DNA from: Paracoccaceae bacterium Fryx2
GTDB taxonomy: Bacteria; Pseudomonadota; Alphaproteobacteria; Rhodobacterales; Rhodobacteraceae
NCBI GenBank assembly: GCA_032334235.1
Contig: JAVSGI010000007.1
Coordinates: 1 to 51,605 of the forward strand
Length of the DNA: 51,605 nucleotides
Direction of reading: 5' to 3'
Part shown: positions 8,104 to 15,717 of the stretch, one piece after another
Position numbering within the stretch: the first letter of the stretch is position 1
How the letters are laid out: every line of letters starts with the position of its first letter
The notes under the pieces: generated by a model
The model's database searches: none
Seen by the model: only the letters and a program-made list of their open reading frames with translations
Told to the model about the DNA's origin: nothing
Position numbers and translations under genes: made by a program

Positions 8104-9050
8104 TCCAGAAATTCCACCGTCACGCCCGGCTTCACCAGATGGGCCAGTTCTTCCACGTCCCAGTTGGTGAAGCGCACGCAGCCGCGGCTTACAGTCTGGA
8201 ACAGGGCTGCCGGCGTATCGGTGCCGTGCAACCCGTAGGTCGGCCGGGACAGGTCGATCCATACCGATCCCACGGGGCCATTCGGCCCGGCGGGCAGGAT
8301 CAGGGACTCCGTCACGCCATCCACGACGAAATTGGTTTCCGGCAGATAGCTGTAGGTCGGGTCCATCGCGATGGCGACCACTTCGACAAGGCCTTCGGGC
8401 GACGGTGTCTGTGTCGAACCGATCGCGACCGGATAATTGCTGACCATGCGCCCCTCCGCGTCGAACGCCACGGCGCGGCGTTGCGACTTGCGGATTTCGA
8501 TCCGCGCCACCTCGGCCTCCATCCGGCCACCGGGGGCGGCAACCCAGATCGAGCCGCCCTCCTGGAATGTGGCATCCGGGTTCAGGGCCTTCAGAAAGTC
8601 CTCATCCATGTGAAAGCGTTCGGCCAGACGCTCGGTCACGCGCAGATAGCCGAGCTTTTCCAGTTTGGCCTTTTCGGCCACGTGGTCGGGTATCGACTCG
8701 GTCAGGTCGGAGACATCTTCGGCGCTGACCGTATAGGGAGCGAGAATTGGCATCGCGTCGATGCCGATCAGCGCAGACCACACCTGAGCATCCAGAATGC
8801 CATCGACTGGCAGGCCATGACGCTCTTCAAATCCGCGCAGCGCGCTTTCGCTCATCTCGCCTTTGTAGCCGTCCAGAATTCCCGGAGAAATGCCCGCACG
8901 ATCAAGCAGGACCTGCAGCTTTACCGTCAGCCCGGACTGCCCGTCCGGCAAGTCTGAACCATCGAAAGTCGCGCTTTCGATCTGATCGGGTGAAAGGGCA
9001 AATGCCGGGCTGCTTGCCAGAAGAAGAACGCAGGACAAGATGGAACGCAT
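8100..9050 (-). CDS. L,D-transpeptidase (YkuD domain)
   Basis: The 316-residue periplasmic enzyme would form 3-3 cross-links or attach proteins to peptidoglycan. A signal peptide ends near ASSPAFA (about 19). A PG_binding_1 domain (about 35-95) contains ILDGYKGEMSESALRGFEE. A LysM-like segment with LAERFHMDEDFLKALNP follows, and then the YkuD catalytic domain with the signature HGT...SRGCVR, giving the His and Cys of the active site. ATG 9050 is preferred to an in-frame TTG at 9062 because GAGGG lies five bases upstream. It heads a two-gene operon with the extensin-like gene. Confidence 0.93.
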   Translation of the reverse strand: MRSILSCVLLLASSPAFALSPDQIESATFDGSDLPDGQSGLTVKLQVLLDRAGISPGILDGYKGEMSESALRGFEERHGLPVDGILDAQVWSALIGIDAMPILAPYTVSAEDVSDLTESIPDHVAEKAKLEKLGYLRVTERLAERFHMDEDFLKALNPDATFQEGGSIWVAAPGGRMEAEVARIEIRKSQRRAVAFDAEGRMVSNYPVAIGSTQTPSPEGLVEVVAIAMDPTYSYLPETNFVVDGVTESLILPAGPNGPVGSVWIDLSRPTYGLHGTDTPAALFQTVSRGCVRFTNWDVEELAHLVKPGVTVEFLE

Positions 9051-9482
9051 GAAGACCCTCAAGGTGTACTCCTACTGGCGCCTGGCAACCGACTGGTTCG
9101 CGAGGATCGACTGTTTCGTGGAAAACCGCACGTTCTGACCGTGACCTCGGATGTCCGGTGGTCCTGCGCGTGGCATCTGGATGCATGTGATCTTCGCAGG
9201 CGTCAAGCAGATGAAATCATTCGTTTGCGCCCCCGCCGGGGTCGGCCTCGTTTTCCAGGGGATTTCCGCGCCCTTCGGCCGTTGAACGGGCCGGGGGCAC
9301 CCGGAAATCGTCCAGGACGATGCGGCCCGGCGAGGCTGGCCCGCGCCTGCCGCCGATGCCGCCGAACGGTCCGGCCACGCAATCGGCAGAATGTCTTGGC
9401 ATTCCTGCCCGGAACTCGCTACCGGGCAACAAGGTTGTACTTCGGCAGTCCACCTGGGGCTGACGACAACAAGGACGAGCAC
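9051..9482. other. Divergent intergenic region without a recognisable gene
   Basis: These 432 bp separate the L,D-transpeptidase (minus) from the Kbp-like gene (plus) and must hold both promoters. No open frame resembles a protein family, and no clear palindromic operator was found. Confidence 0.5.
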
Positions 9483-9911
9483 ATGGGACTTTTCAATTTC
9501 TGGAAGAAATCCGGCAAGACGATCTCCGACGACGAGGAACGCGCACCGACGGCGGTTGCACTCCAGAAGGAAGTGTCAGACCTGGGGCTTGATACCAAAG
9601 GCGCCGAGATCACCGTCGAAGGTGACAAGGTCACGATCTCCGGCGGCAGCATGAACGCGGAAGAACGCGAAAAGGTCATTCTGGCCGTGGGCAACGTGGT
9701 GGGCGTGGCCGAAGTCGAGGACGATCTGACGCAAGAGGCCATGTTCCACACGGTCGAGAAGGGCGACACCCTGTCAGGTATCGCCAAGAAGACACTGGGC
9801 AATGCAAACCGCTACGGCGAGATCTTCGAGGCCAACAAGCCGATGCTGAGCCACCCCGACAAGATCTACCCCGGGCAGGTGTTGCGCATCCCGGGCGGAA
9901 AGACGGCCTAG
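9483..9911 (+). CDS. BON-LysM domain protein, Kbp/YgaU-like
   Basis: The 142-residue protein has the same two-domain plan as Escherichia coli Kbp (YgaU), a cytoplasmic potassium-binding protein. It has a short N-terminal MGLFNFWKKSGKT, a BON domain (about 30-80, with GDKVTISGG and AEVEDDL) and a C-terminal LysM domain (about 89-138, HTVEKGDTLSGIAKKTLG to IYPGQVLRIP). There is no signal peptide, consistent with a cytosolic location. AAGGACGAG precedes ATG 9483. Longer upstream starts are unlikely because the added residues have no similarity. Confidence 0.9.
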   Translation: MGLFNFWKKSGKTISDDEERAPTAVALQKEVSDLGLDTKGAEITVEGDKVTISGGSMNAEEREKVILAVGNVVGVAEVEDDLTQEAMFHTVEKGDTLSGIAKKTLGNANRYGEIFEANKPMLSHPDKIYPGQVLRIPGGKTA

Positions 9912-9942
9912 TGTCGCGCTGAACCGGACCGTTCTCGTGAGG

Positions 9943-9972
9943 GGGTGAGGCCGGTTTGCGGCCCCACCCTTT
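9943..9972 (+). terminator. Hairpin after Kbp-like gene
   Basis: An 11-bp stem with a single mismatch (GGGTGAGGCCG against CGGCCCCACCC) and a 5-base loop is followed by TTT only. It is a modest terminator candidate 31 bp after the stop. Confidence 0.4.
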
Positions 9973-10103
9973 GCGATCGGCGAAGCGGGGCGGTGTCATC
10001 GACGGAAATCTGCGGGGTTTGTCAGAAACTTGGCCCCGGCGGTCGCTACGCCGGGCCCGGGCCGGAAATCGACCACGCCCGCCGCACGAGGCGGGCGGGG
10101 CGA

Positions 10104-10688
10104 TCAGCCGCCGGTGCTGGTGCGGCCGGTGGCGGCGCCGCCGAAGCCGCCGCGCGAGGCGACGGTCGCCTTGGTCATCGGGGCCTTGCCGATCGTGGAG
10201 GGGGCCTTGGCGAAATGCGACGGGGCCAGCTTTCCCTGACCCGAGTTGGTCTGGTAGGTGCTGGAGCCGGTGGCATTGGTGAACTTGCCGTCCGGCGTCT
10301 TGTAAAGCGGCTGCACCGCCGCAGGGGCGGCTCCGCGCGCCAGCATGTTGCCGATCAGGTAGCCCGCCAGCAGCGGCATGAAGATGCTGCCCCCGCCCGA
10401 TGCGCCGGTGACCTGCGCTTCGTCGCCGCATTCGCCAACCCCGTGCTGTTCTTCGCAGACCTCAAGGCTGTCGTAGCGCGGGGCACTTTCGGCCTGCAAC
10501 TGCTGCGCGGCGGCAAAGGCCGTGTCGCAGTCCGACGACGAAAAGGCTCCGGTGGCATTGGCAGCGTTCTTGCAGCTTTGGGCATCGGGAAATGCCTGGG
10601 CGTCGATCTCCTCCTCGCGGCAGCCCGCGAGGGCGAAGGCGGCGGCCCCAAGGATGAACAGGGCAACGGTGCGGGAGCGTTTGGTCAT
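10104..10688 (-). CDS. ygiB: DUF1190 lipoprotein, YgiB-like
   Basis: The 194-residue protein begins MTKRSRTVALFILGAAAFAL followed by the lipobox LAGC (Cys23), so it is a predicted lipoprotein. Regularly spaced cysteines follow, then a glycine-rich C-terminus rich in Ser/Thr. This is the DUF1190 family (YgiB/YjfM), whose genes almost always accompany a glutathionylspermidine-synthase-like ATP-grasp gene, as here directly upstream with a 15-bp gap. The biochemical role is not established. Low-complexity glycine repeats at the end resemble exposed envelope proteins. Confidence 0.85.
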   Translation of the reverse strand: MTKRSRTVALFILGAAAFALAGCREEEIDAQAFPDAQSCKNAANATGAFSSSDCDTAFAAAQQLQAESAPRYDSLEVCEEQHGVGECGDEAQVTGASGGGSIFMPLLAGYLIGNMLARGAAPAAVQPLYKTPDGKFTNATGSSTYQTNSGQGKLAPSHFAKAPSTIGKAPMTKATVASRGGFGGAATGRTSTGG

Positions 10689-10703
10689 GTTGCGGCCTTC
10701 CGG

Positions 10704-11930
10704 TCAGTCTCGGATGAAATGGGGTTTGAAGCGCGACAGGTCCTGCGTGATGCGCGAGCGGTCGTCGCGGATGCCGATGCCCGCGCAGGTCTGCCCGACG
10801 ATCCAGGCGCCGATCACCGGGCGGAAACCGTCGAACACCGGCAGGGGGTGATAGGCCTGCACGATCTTCGGGTGGTCGGCATAGGCGTTGCTGGGCGAGG
10901 TTTCGGTGATGCGGCCGTTCTCGTGGATGGTGATCGAGGCCCCCTCGCGCGAGAACAGCGGCTTGACCACATGCCCCTGCCGCAGCAGCGGCGCCGCCCG
11001 GTCGAAGGCGGCTGCAACGCCCCCCGCCGCCGGGCCATGCCCCGCAAGGGCGTCGCGCACGTCGCTTTCAAAAAAGGCAGGCAGCAGGTTGGGGTGGCCT
11101 TCGAACATCTGCCACAGCACGGGCAGCAGCCCCTTGTTCGACAGCACCGCCTTCCAGGCCGGTTCAAGGAACAGGCAGCCCGCGGTTTTCAGGTGGCGCG
11201 CGAAATCGTCGCGCAGCAGGTCTTCCCACGGGTAAAGCTTGACGAGGATGCCGATCACCCGGTCTTCGGCGTCGGTGAACTGGCCGTCCTCGCTGATGCC
11301 GATCTTGTCCAGGTCGGTGTAATGCGCGCCAAGCCCGGCCGCGCGCGCGGCCCAGGCCATCGCCTCGACAGTGGCATAGTCTTCGGGGTTCCCGGCCACG
11401 GCGGCAAAATGCAGGTCGGTGTCGGGCGCGAACAGCGCGCGGAACCGTTCCACCAGGGCCTCGTGGATGCCATTGAACTGATCGTCATCGGGGGCCAGCG
11501 CGCCCAGACCGATCTGATCCTCCAGCCACTGCCACTGGAACGACGCGCTTTCGTAAAGCGAGGTCGGGGTGTCGGCGTTGTATTCCAGCAGCTTGGCCGG
11601 GCCGCCGCCGTCATAGGCCAGATCGAACCGCCCGTAGATCTCGGGGTCGCCGCGCTGCCAGCTTGCCGCGACCAGATCGTGATGCCCGGGCGGAATCGCA
11701 AGGCGGGTCATCAGGTCTTCGCTGGCGACGATGGTCGCCACCGCCTCGCGGCACATCGCGTGCAGCTCGGTCGCGGGGTCTTCGATGTCGTCCTCGATCT
11801 GGTGCAACGTGAACTGATAGGCCGAGGTTTCGTCCCAATAGGGCTCGCCGTGCATGTCCGCGAATGTGAAACCCACGTCTGCCGCCTGCTTGCGCCAGTC
11901 GGGGCGTTCGGGAAGGTGAACTTTCTGCAT
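10704..11930 (-). CDS. ygiC: Glutathionylspermidine synthase-like ATP-grasp protein (YgiC/YjfC)
   Basis: The 408-residue protein matches the C-terminal synthetase half of glutathionylspermidine synthase. It shows a pre-ATP-grasp segment (YGRFDLAYDGGGPAKLLEYNADTPTSL), catalytic ATP-grasp elements (VVKPLFSREGASI) and a C-terminal GAWIVGQTCAGIGIRDD. YgiC-type proteins share the fold and ATP/Mg residues, but glutathionylspermidine synthesis has not been shown for them, so an uncharacterised amide ligase is the safer call. ATG 11930 with AGGACGA upstream is chosen over a longer frame. It forms an operon with ygiB downstream. Confidence 0.88.
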   Translation of the reverse strand: MQKVHLPERPDWRKQAADVGFTFADMHGEPYWDETSAYQFTLHQIEDDIEDPATELHAMCREAVATIVASEDLMTRLAIPPGHHDLVAASWQRGDPEIYGRFDLAYDGGGPAKLLEYNADTPTSLYESASFQWQWLEDQIGLGALAPDDDQFNGIHEALVERFRALFAPDTDLHFAAVAGNPEDYATVEAMAWAARAAGLGAHYTDLDKIGISEDGQFTDAEDRVIGILVKLYPWEDLLRDDFARHLKTAGCLFLEPAWKAVLSNKGLLPVLWQMFEGHPNLLPAFFESDVRDALAGHGPAAGGVAAAFDRAAPLLRQGHVVKPLFSREGASITIHENGRITETSPSNAYADHPKIVQAYHPLPVFDGFRPVIGAWIVGQTCAGIGIRDDRSRITQDLSRFKPHFIRD

Positions 11931-12213
11931 CTTCGTCCTGTCTGCCTGCCAATGTGGAGGTAATCCTTCGCACCGCATTCGGCCAGTGCTTTCATCGCGA
12001 CGATCTCGTTATAAAAGCTGCCGTCCATGCCGAAACAGGGCAGCCAGTGCGGCGCCGGGGCATTGCCAAGGCCGGTCATGCCGCCGGTGAAGACACCCTT
12101 GCGGCGGGAAAGCTGGCAGGTGCCCATTGCGACCATATCCATCACGTAGCCAAGGGCGCAGCCGACCGGCGCCGAATGGGCGGCGAACCCGCTTCGGGGT
12201 CGTGGACATCAGC
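11931..12213 (-). pseudogene. Coding-like gene fragment of unknown family
   Basis: One minus-strand frame from about 12213 down to 11950 has strongly GC-biased third positions and reads like real protein (APVGCALGYVMDMV, then TGGMTGLGNAPAPHWLP and FYNEIVAMKALAECGAK). It opens just after a TGA and has no native end before running antisense-like through ygiC in a different frame. It therefore looks like an internal piece of a gene, cut at both sides. I do not recognise the family. It would also serve as the ygiC leader. Confidence 0.4.
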
Positions 12214-12422
12214 TCGCGCCAGTTGCCATGCCTCGCCTGCCACTGGCTGCGCCTTCGCCGACCTCGGCCCTGGCACTCTCGGCCGCCGACGTGGCGCTCA
12301 TGTCGGGTCGGAGTATGCCCAGCCCCGTGCCCTGCAGGTCGGCCAGCAGGGCACAGCGTCCGCTTTGCGGGATGTCGGCAGGTGCTCGGTGCAGGCGGAA
12401 CGCCACCGGCACGCCGCGCGGG
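12214..12422. other. Intergenic stretch, nothing recognised
   Basis: It lies between the end of the DUF1428 gene and the unknown fragment. There is no credible frame or terminator. Confidence 0.4.
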
Positions 12423-13145
12423 TCACGCGGCCTTGGGGTCGAAGATCGGCTCGAACCCCGCCCACATCACCCGCTTTCCGTCGAACGGCATGGCCGACAT
12501 GTCCATGTCGCCGAAGTCGGCCTGCATCGCCAGGGCGGCCGCGTCGCAGGTGGTCCGGTCCGGCCAGGCGATCCAGCTGAAAACCGGGGTTTCGCCGTCC
12601 AGCGCCCCGGTGGCGCGGTAGAAGTCGGTCTGCTTGCCCCGCGGCACGTCCACGCCCCAGCCCTCGATCATCCCGAGCGCGCCGCGCTTGTGGAACATCT
12701 GCCATCCCTCGGCGGCCATGGTGGCATAGGCACCCTTGTTTCCTTCGGGCACAGCCAGCGCGAACCCCTGAAAATACCCCGCGCCGTCGTCGGTGCCCTG
12801 CGCGAAGACCGGCGAGAACCCGCCATGGATCATCCGTGCCCCGTCGAAGGGCAGCGCCGGCGCCGCTTGCATCGCCGGGTCGCGCTGCAGCTTTTCCCAG
12901 GCGGCGTCGGCGGTCGCCTTGTCAGGCCAGGCGATCCACGAAAAGACGATGGTTTCCGCATCCTTCGCATCCACGGCGCGATAGAAATCGGTCACCTTGC
13001 CCCGCGGCACGTCCACGCCCGAGGTCTCGACCATGCGCGACGCACCGCAGGACCGCAACAGCGGCCAGACGGCCGACAGGTGGTCGATGTATTCCTGCCT
13101 GTTTGCGGTCGGAACCGCCGCGATCGAACCGGTGTAATAGGACAT
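12423..13145 (-). CDS. Tandem DUF1428 protein
   Basis: The 240 residues contain two copies of the DUF1428 (YbaA-like) dimeric alpha-beta barrel domain. Copy 1 spans about 1-118 (MSYYTGSIAAVP, then GVDVPRGKVTDFYRAV, FSWIAWPDKATADAAW). Copy 2 spans about 120-235 (GYFQGFALAVPEGN, GWGVDVPRGKQTDFYRAT, FSWIAWPDRTTCDAA). Each copy ends with MPFDG/LPFDG and R(M/V) followed by a GGF/AGF motif. Most family members are single-domain proteins of about 120 residues, so this is a duplication-fusion making a one-chain dimer. Its function is unknown. It is divergent from an HxlR regulator with a 99-bp shared promoter region. GGGAGGAAAA precedes ATG 13145. Confidence 0.85.
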   Translation of the reverse strand: MSYYTGSIAAVPTANRQEYIDHLSAVWPLLRSCGASRMVETSGVDVPRGKVTDFYRAVDAKDAETIVFSWIAWPDKATADAAWEKLQRDPAMQAAPALPFDGARMIHGGFSPVFAQGTDDGAGYFQGFALAVPEGNKGAYATMAAEGWQMFHKRGALGMIEGWGVDVPRGKQTDFYRATGALDGETPVFSWIAWPDRTTCDAAALAMQADFGDMDMSAMPFDGKRVMWAGFEPIFDPKAA

Positions 13146-13213
13146 CTCGCATTTTCCTCCCCTGCGGGCCCCTGAGGAGCGAATCCCGCCCCCGGTCCGA
13201 TCTTGCCGATTGC

Positions 13214-13242
13214 AGTAGCAAATTACAACTGATAGTAGGAAA
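13214..13242 (+). promoter_or_regulatory. Direct repeat in divergent promoter region, candidate HxlR operator
   Basis: AGTAGCAAA (13214-13222) and AGTAGGAAA (13234-13242) lie 20 bp apart, two helical turns, in the only AT-rich stretch of the 99-bp DUF1428/HxlR divergent region. The second copy overlaps the ribosome-binding site of the regulator gene. HxlR proteins usually autoregulate and control the divergent gene, so this is a reasonable operator guess. Confidence 0.35.
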
Positions 13243-13244
13243 AC

Positions 13245-13913
13245 ATGAAAGACAAAGGCAGATCCCCGCGCATTCGCTATGACGAAGGTTGCCTGGCGGC
13301 ACATGCGCTGAACCTGATCGGTGACCGCTGGGCGCTGCTGGTGGTGCGCGAACTGATGTTCACACCAAAGCGGTTCCAGATGATCCGCGCCGGTCTGCCC
13401 GGCATCACGGCCAGCGTGCTGAACGGGCGGCTGACGCAGTTGCAGCTTGCGGCGGTCGTCGGGCATGACGAAAGGCTTGGCATCTATGCGCTGACCGATG
13501 CCGGGCGGGGGCTGCTGCCGGTGCTGGAATCCCTGTGCCGCTGGGCCTTGACGGTGCCGGGGCACGACCCCGTCCGGCACATCAGCCCTTCGGCGCTGAT
13601 GATCTCGATGGGCGTGACCCTGGTGCGCGGCCGTGCCCTGGGGGGCGACCGGGTGGCAGGCTTCGATTTCGGCAGCGAGGCCTTCGAGATGCAGGTGCGG
13701 GGGCGGCGGGTGGAAACCGCGGCCGTCCTGCGCCCGCAGGCGCCCTTTGTCCTGTCGGGCAGCGGCAACGCGCTGGCGAGGGCGGTTTACGGCCCCGCGC
13801 CCCTGTCGTTTCTGGCCGCACAGGGGGTCGTCCGGGCCGAGGGCGACCTGGCCGCCGCGCAGGCGTTTCTCGACCTGTTCGCTCTGGCGGCGCAGCCGGA
13901 CCCCTTGGCCTGA
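13245..13913 (+). CDS. HxlR family transcriptional regulator
   Basis: The 222-residue protein has an N-terminal winged-helix domain of the HxlR type. The conserved CLAAHALNLIGDRWALLVVREL carries the family cysteine at position 16. Then come RFQMIRAGLPGI, SVLNGRLTQL as recognition-helix region and IYALTDAGRGLLPVL as the wing. A ~110-residue C-terminal extension is longer than in typical 110-150-residue members and may be a ligand-binding SCP2-like domain. It is probably the local regulator of the divergent tandem-DUF1428 gene. Start ATG 13245 with TAGGAAA upstream. Confidence 0.88.
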   Translation: MKDKGRSPRIRYDEGCLAAHALNLIGDRWALLVVRELMFTPKRFQMIRAGLPGITASVLNGRLTQLQLAAVVGHDERLGIYALTDAGRGLLPVLESLCRWALTVPGHDPVRHISPSALMISMGVTLVRGRALGGDRVAGFDFGSEAFEMQVRGRRVETAAVLRPQAPFVLSGSGNALARAVYGPAPLSFLAAQGVVRAEGDLAAAQAFLDLFALAAQPDPLA

Positions 13914-14169
13914 CCCAGGGCGGGACGGTCACGGCGAACCGGGGCCGACGCCCGCAGTCGCGAACCTTCACGCTTGCGCCACCATTCGCGCGCGGCAAGC
14001 CTGGCAAGACCATTCCGCCGGTGGCACGATACCTTTTGGCCCGCGTTGGCCGCGTCACTGTTCGGGACCGGCGGATTCTGCTATGCCGACCGGGACGCGC
14101 GGCCGGGGCGCGGAAGCGGCGGCTGCCGACCTTGCACGGCATAGGGCTTGCCTGATCGGGGGATGAGAC
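13914..14169. other. Intergenic stretch before LacI remnant
   Basis: No gene was recognised. The bases just before 14170 (CGGGGGATGAGAC) still resemble a ribosome-binding region, consistent with a once-intact gene starting there. Confidence 0.4.
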
Positions 14170-14448
14170 ATGAGCCGCAGACCGACCATCATCGACGTGA
14201 CGCGCAAGGCCGGGGTTTCGCTGACCGCCCTCGGCCTGCTGTCGCGGACCAGCCCGCCGGCCCGGATGGAAATCCGCCCGATCCCCCGACAGGCGAAGGC
14301 CGGTCGGGGCAAGGCCGGACACGCCGAAACGCTGCGGGCGCGCGAGACCGGGCCGGTGGGGGCGGGACTGGTTCGCCGCGCCGTGCCGCGGTTCACCGGT
14401 CCTGCGAAGGTGGGTCGCGTCTCCGGCCTCCGGGGCAGCCCATGCTGA
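14170..14448 (+). pseudogene. LacI-family regulator, 5-prime remnant
   Basis: The first residues MSRRPTIIDVTRKAGVS match the opening of the LacI helix-turn-helix (normally xPTIxDVAxxAGVSxxTVSR). Directly afterwards the frame reads LTALGLLSRTSPPA and then arginine/proline-rich sequence with no second recognition helix or sugar-binding domain. A whole LacI protein has about 330 residues. The gene was cut after about 17-18 codons, and the frame overlaps the start of the glycerate kinase gene by 7 bp. In relatives a LacI regulator next to a glycerate or sugar-acid kinase would make sense as its local control. Confidence 0.55.
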
Positions 14449-15710
14449 CACCCCGGACCCCCGCACCCTTCCTGCGCGCACTGTTCGACCGGGCAGTTGC
14501 GGTGGCCGACCCGATGCAGATGCTGGCGCAGCATCTGCCGCCCCGGCCCGACCGGCGGGTGGTGGTCGTGGGTGCCGGCAAGGCATCGGCCCGGATGGCC
14601 GAGGCGGTCGAGGCCGCCTGGGGCCCCTGCGAGGGGCTGGTGATCACCCGCTACGGCTACGGCCGCCCCTGCCGCGGGATCAGGATCGTCGAGGCGGCGC
14701 ACCCGGTGCCCGATGCCGCGGGGCTCGCCGCCACGGCGCAGATGCTGGCGCTGCTGGCGGGGCTGGATCAGGATGATTTCGTGCTGGCGCTGATTTCGGG
14801 CGGGGCATCGGCGCTGCTGGTGGCACCGGCTCCGGGCGTCAGCCTGGCCGAAAAGCAGGCGCTGAATGCCGGGTTGCTGGCCTCTGGCGCGCCGATCGAC
14901 AGGATGAACACGGTGCGCAAGCACCTGTCGCGCGTCAAGGGCGGCCAGCTTGCGGCGGCGGCCTGGCCCGCGCGGCTCGTGACGCTGCTGATTTCCGACG
15001 TGCCGGGCGACGACCCGGCCTTCATCGGCTCGGGCCCCACGGTGGGCGAAGGCTCGACCCCGGCCGAGGCTGCGGCGATCCTGGACCAGTGGCAGGTGCC
15101 GGTGCCCGATGCGGTGCGCGCCGCGCTGGCGGCGGGATCGTCGGTCATCCCGCCCGACGACCTGCGGCTGAGCCGGACGGAAAACCGCATCATCGCCGCC
15201 CCCGCGCAATCGCTGGCCGCCGCGGCGGACCTCGCGCGCGACGCGGGTTGCGAGGTCCGCCTGCTGGGCGACGCGCTGGAAGGCGAGGCGCGCGCGGTCG
15301 CCGCCCGTCACGGCGCGGAAGCCCTGCGCCTTCAGGCCGGAATGCGCCCCGGCGACGCCCCGCTGCTGCTGCTCTCGGGCGGCGAGCTGACCGTGACGCG
15401 GCGGGGCAGCGGCATCGGCGGGCCGAACGCCGAATACTGCCTGGCGCTGGCGCTGGCCTTGCAGGGCGCCCCCGGCATCCACGCGCTGGCCTGCGACACC
15501 GACGGCGTCGATGGTGCCGCCGAAGTTGCGGGCGCGTGCATCGGCCCGGAAACGCTGGCCGCCGCCCGTGCCGTTGGCCGCGACCCCGATGCGGCCCTGG
15601 CCGCGAATGACGCACACGGATTTTTCGCCGCCATCGGCGGACAGGTGATCACCGGGCCGACGCTGACCAACGTCAACGATTTCCGCGCCATCCTGATCCT
15701 GCCCGCCTGA
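14442..15710 (+). CDS. Glycerate 2-kinase (type II, DUF4147/MOFRL)
   Basis: The 422-residue enzyme phosphorylates D-glycerate to 2-phosphoglycerate, linking tartrate, glyoxylate and hydroxypyruvate breakdown to glycolysis. The N-terminal DUF4147 domain shows VVVVGAGKASARMAEA, AAHPVPDAAG, ALISGGASALL and MNTVRKHLSRVKGGQLA. The C-terminal MOFRL domain shows LLLLSGGELTVT, GGPNAEYCLALA, CDTDGVDGAAEVAGA and FFAAIGGQVITGPTLTNVND. The length is normal and no motif is missing. ATG 14442 is the first start giving the family N-terminus. It lacks a strong ribosome-binding site, probably because the upstream region was altered by the truncated LacI gene. Confidence 0.92.
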   Translation: MLTPRTPAPFLRALFDRAVAVADPMQMLAQHLPPRPDRRVVVVGAGKASARMAEAVEAAWGPCEGLVITRYGYGRPCRGIRIVEAAHPVPDAAGLAATAQMLALLAGLDQDDFVLALISGGASALLVAPAPGVSLAEKQALNAGLLASGAPIDRMNTVRKHLSRVKGGQLAAAAWPARLVTLLISDVPGDDPAFIGSGPTVGEGSTPAEAAAILDQWQVPVPDAVRAALAAGSSVIPPDDLRLSRTENRIIAAPAQSLAAAADLARDAGCEVRLLGDALEGEARAVAARHGAEALRLQAGMRPGDAPLLLLSGGELTVTRRGSGIGGPNAEYCLALALALQGAPGIHALACDTDGVDGAAEVAGACIGPETLAAARAVGRDPDAALAANDAHGFFAAIGGQVITGPTLTNVNDFRAILILPA

Positions 15711-15717
15711 CCGGCGC

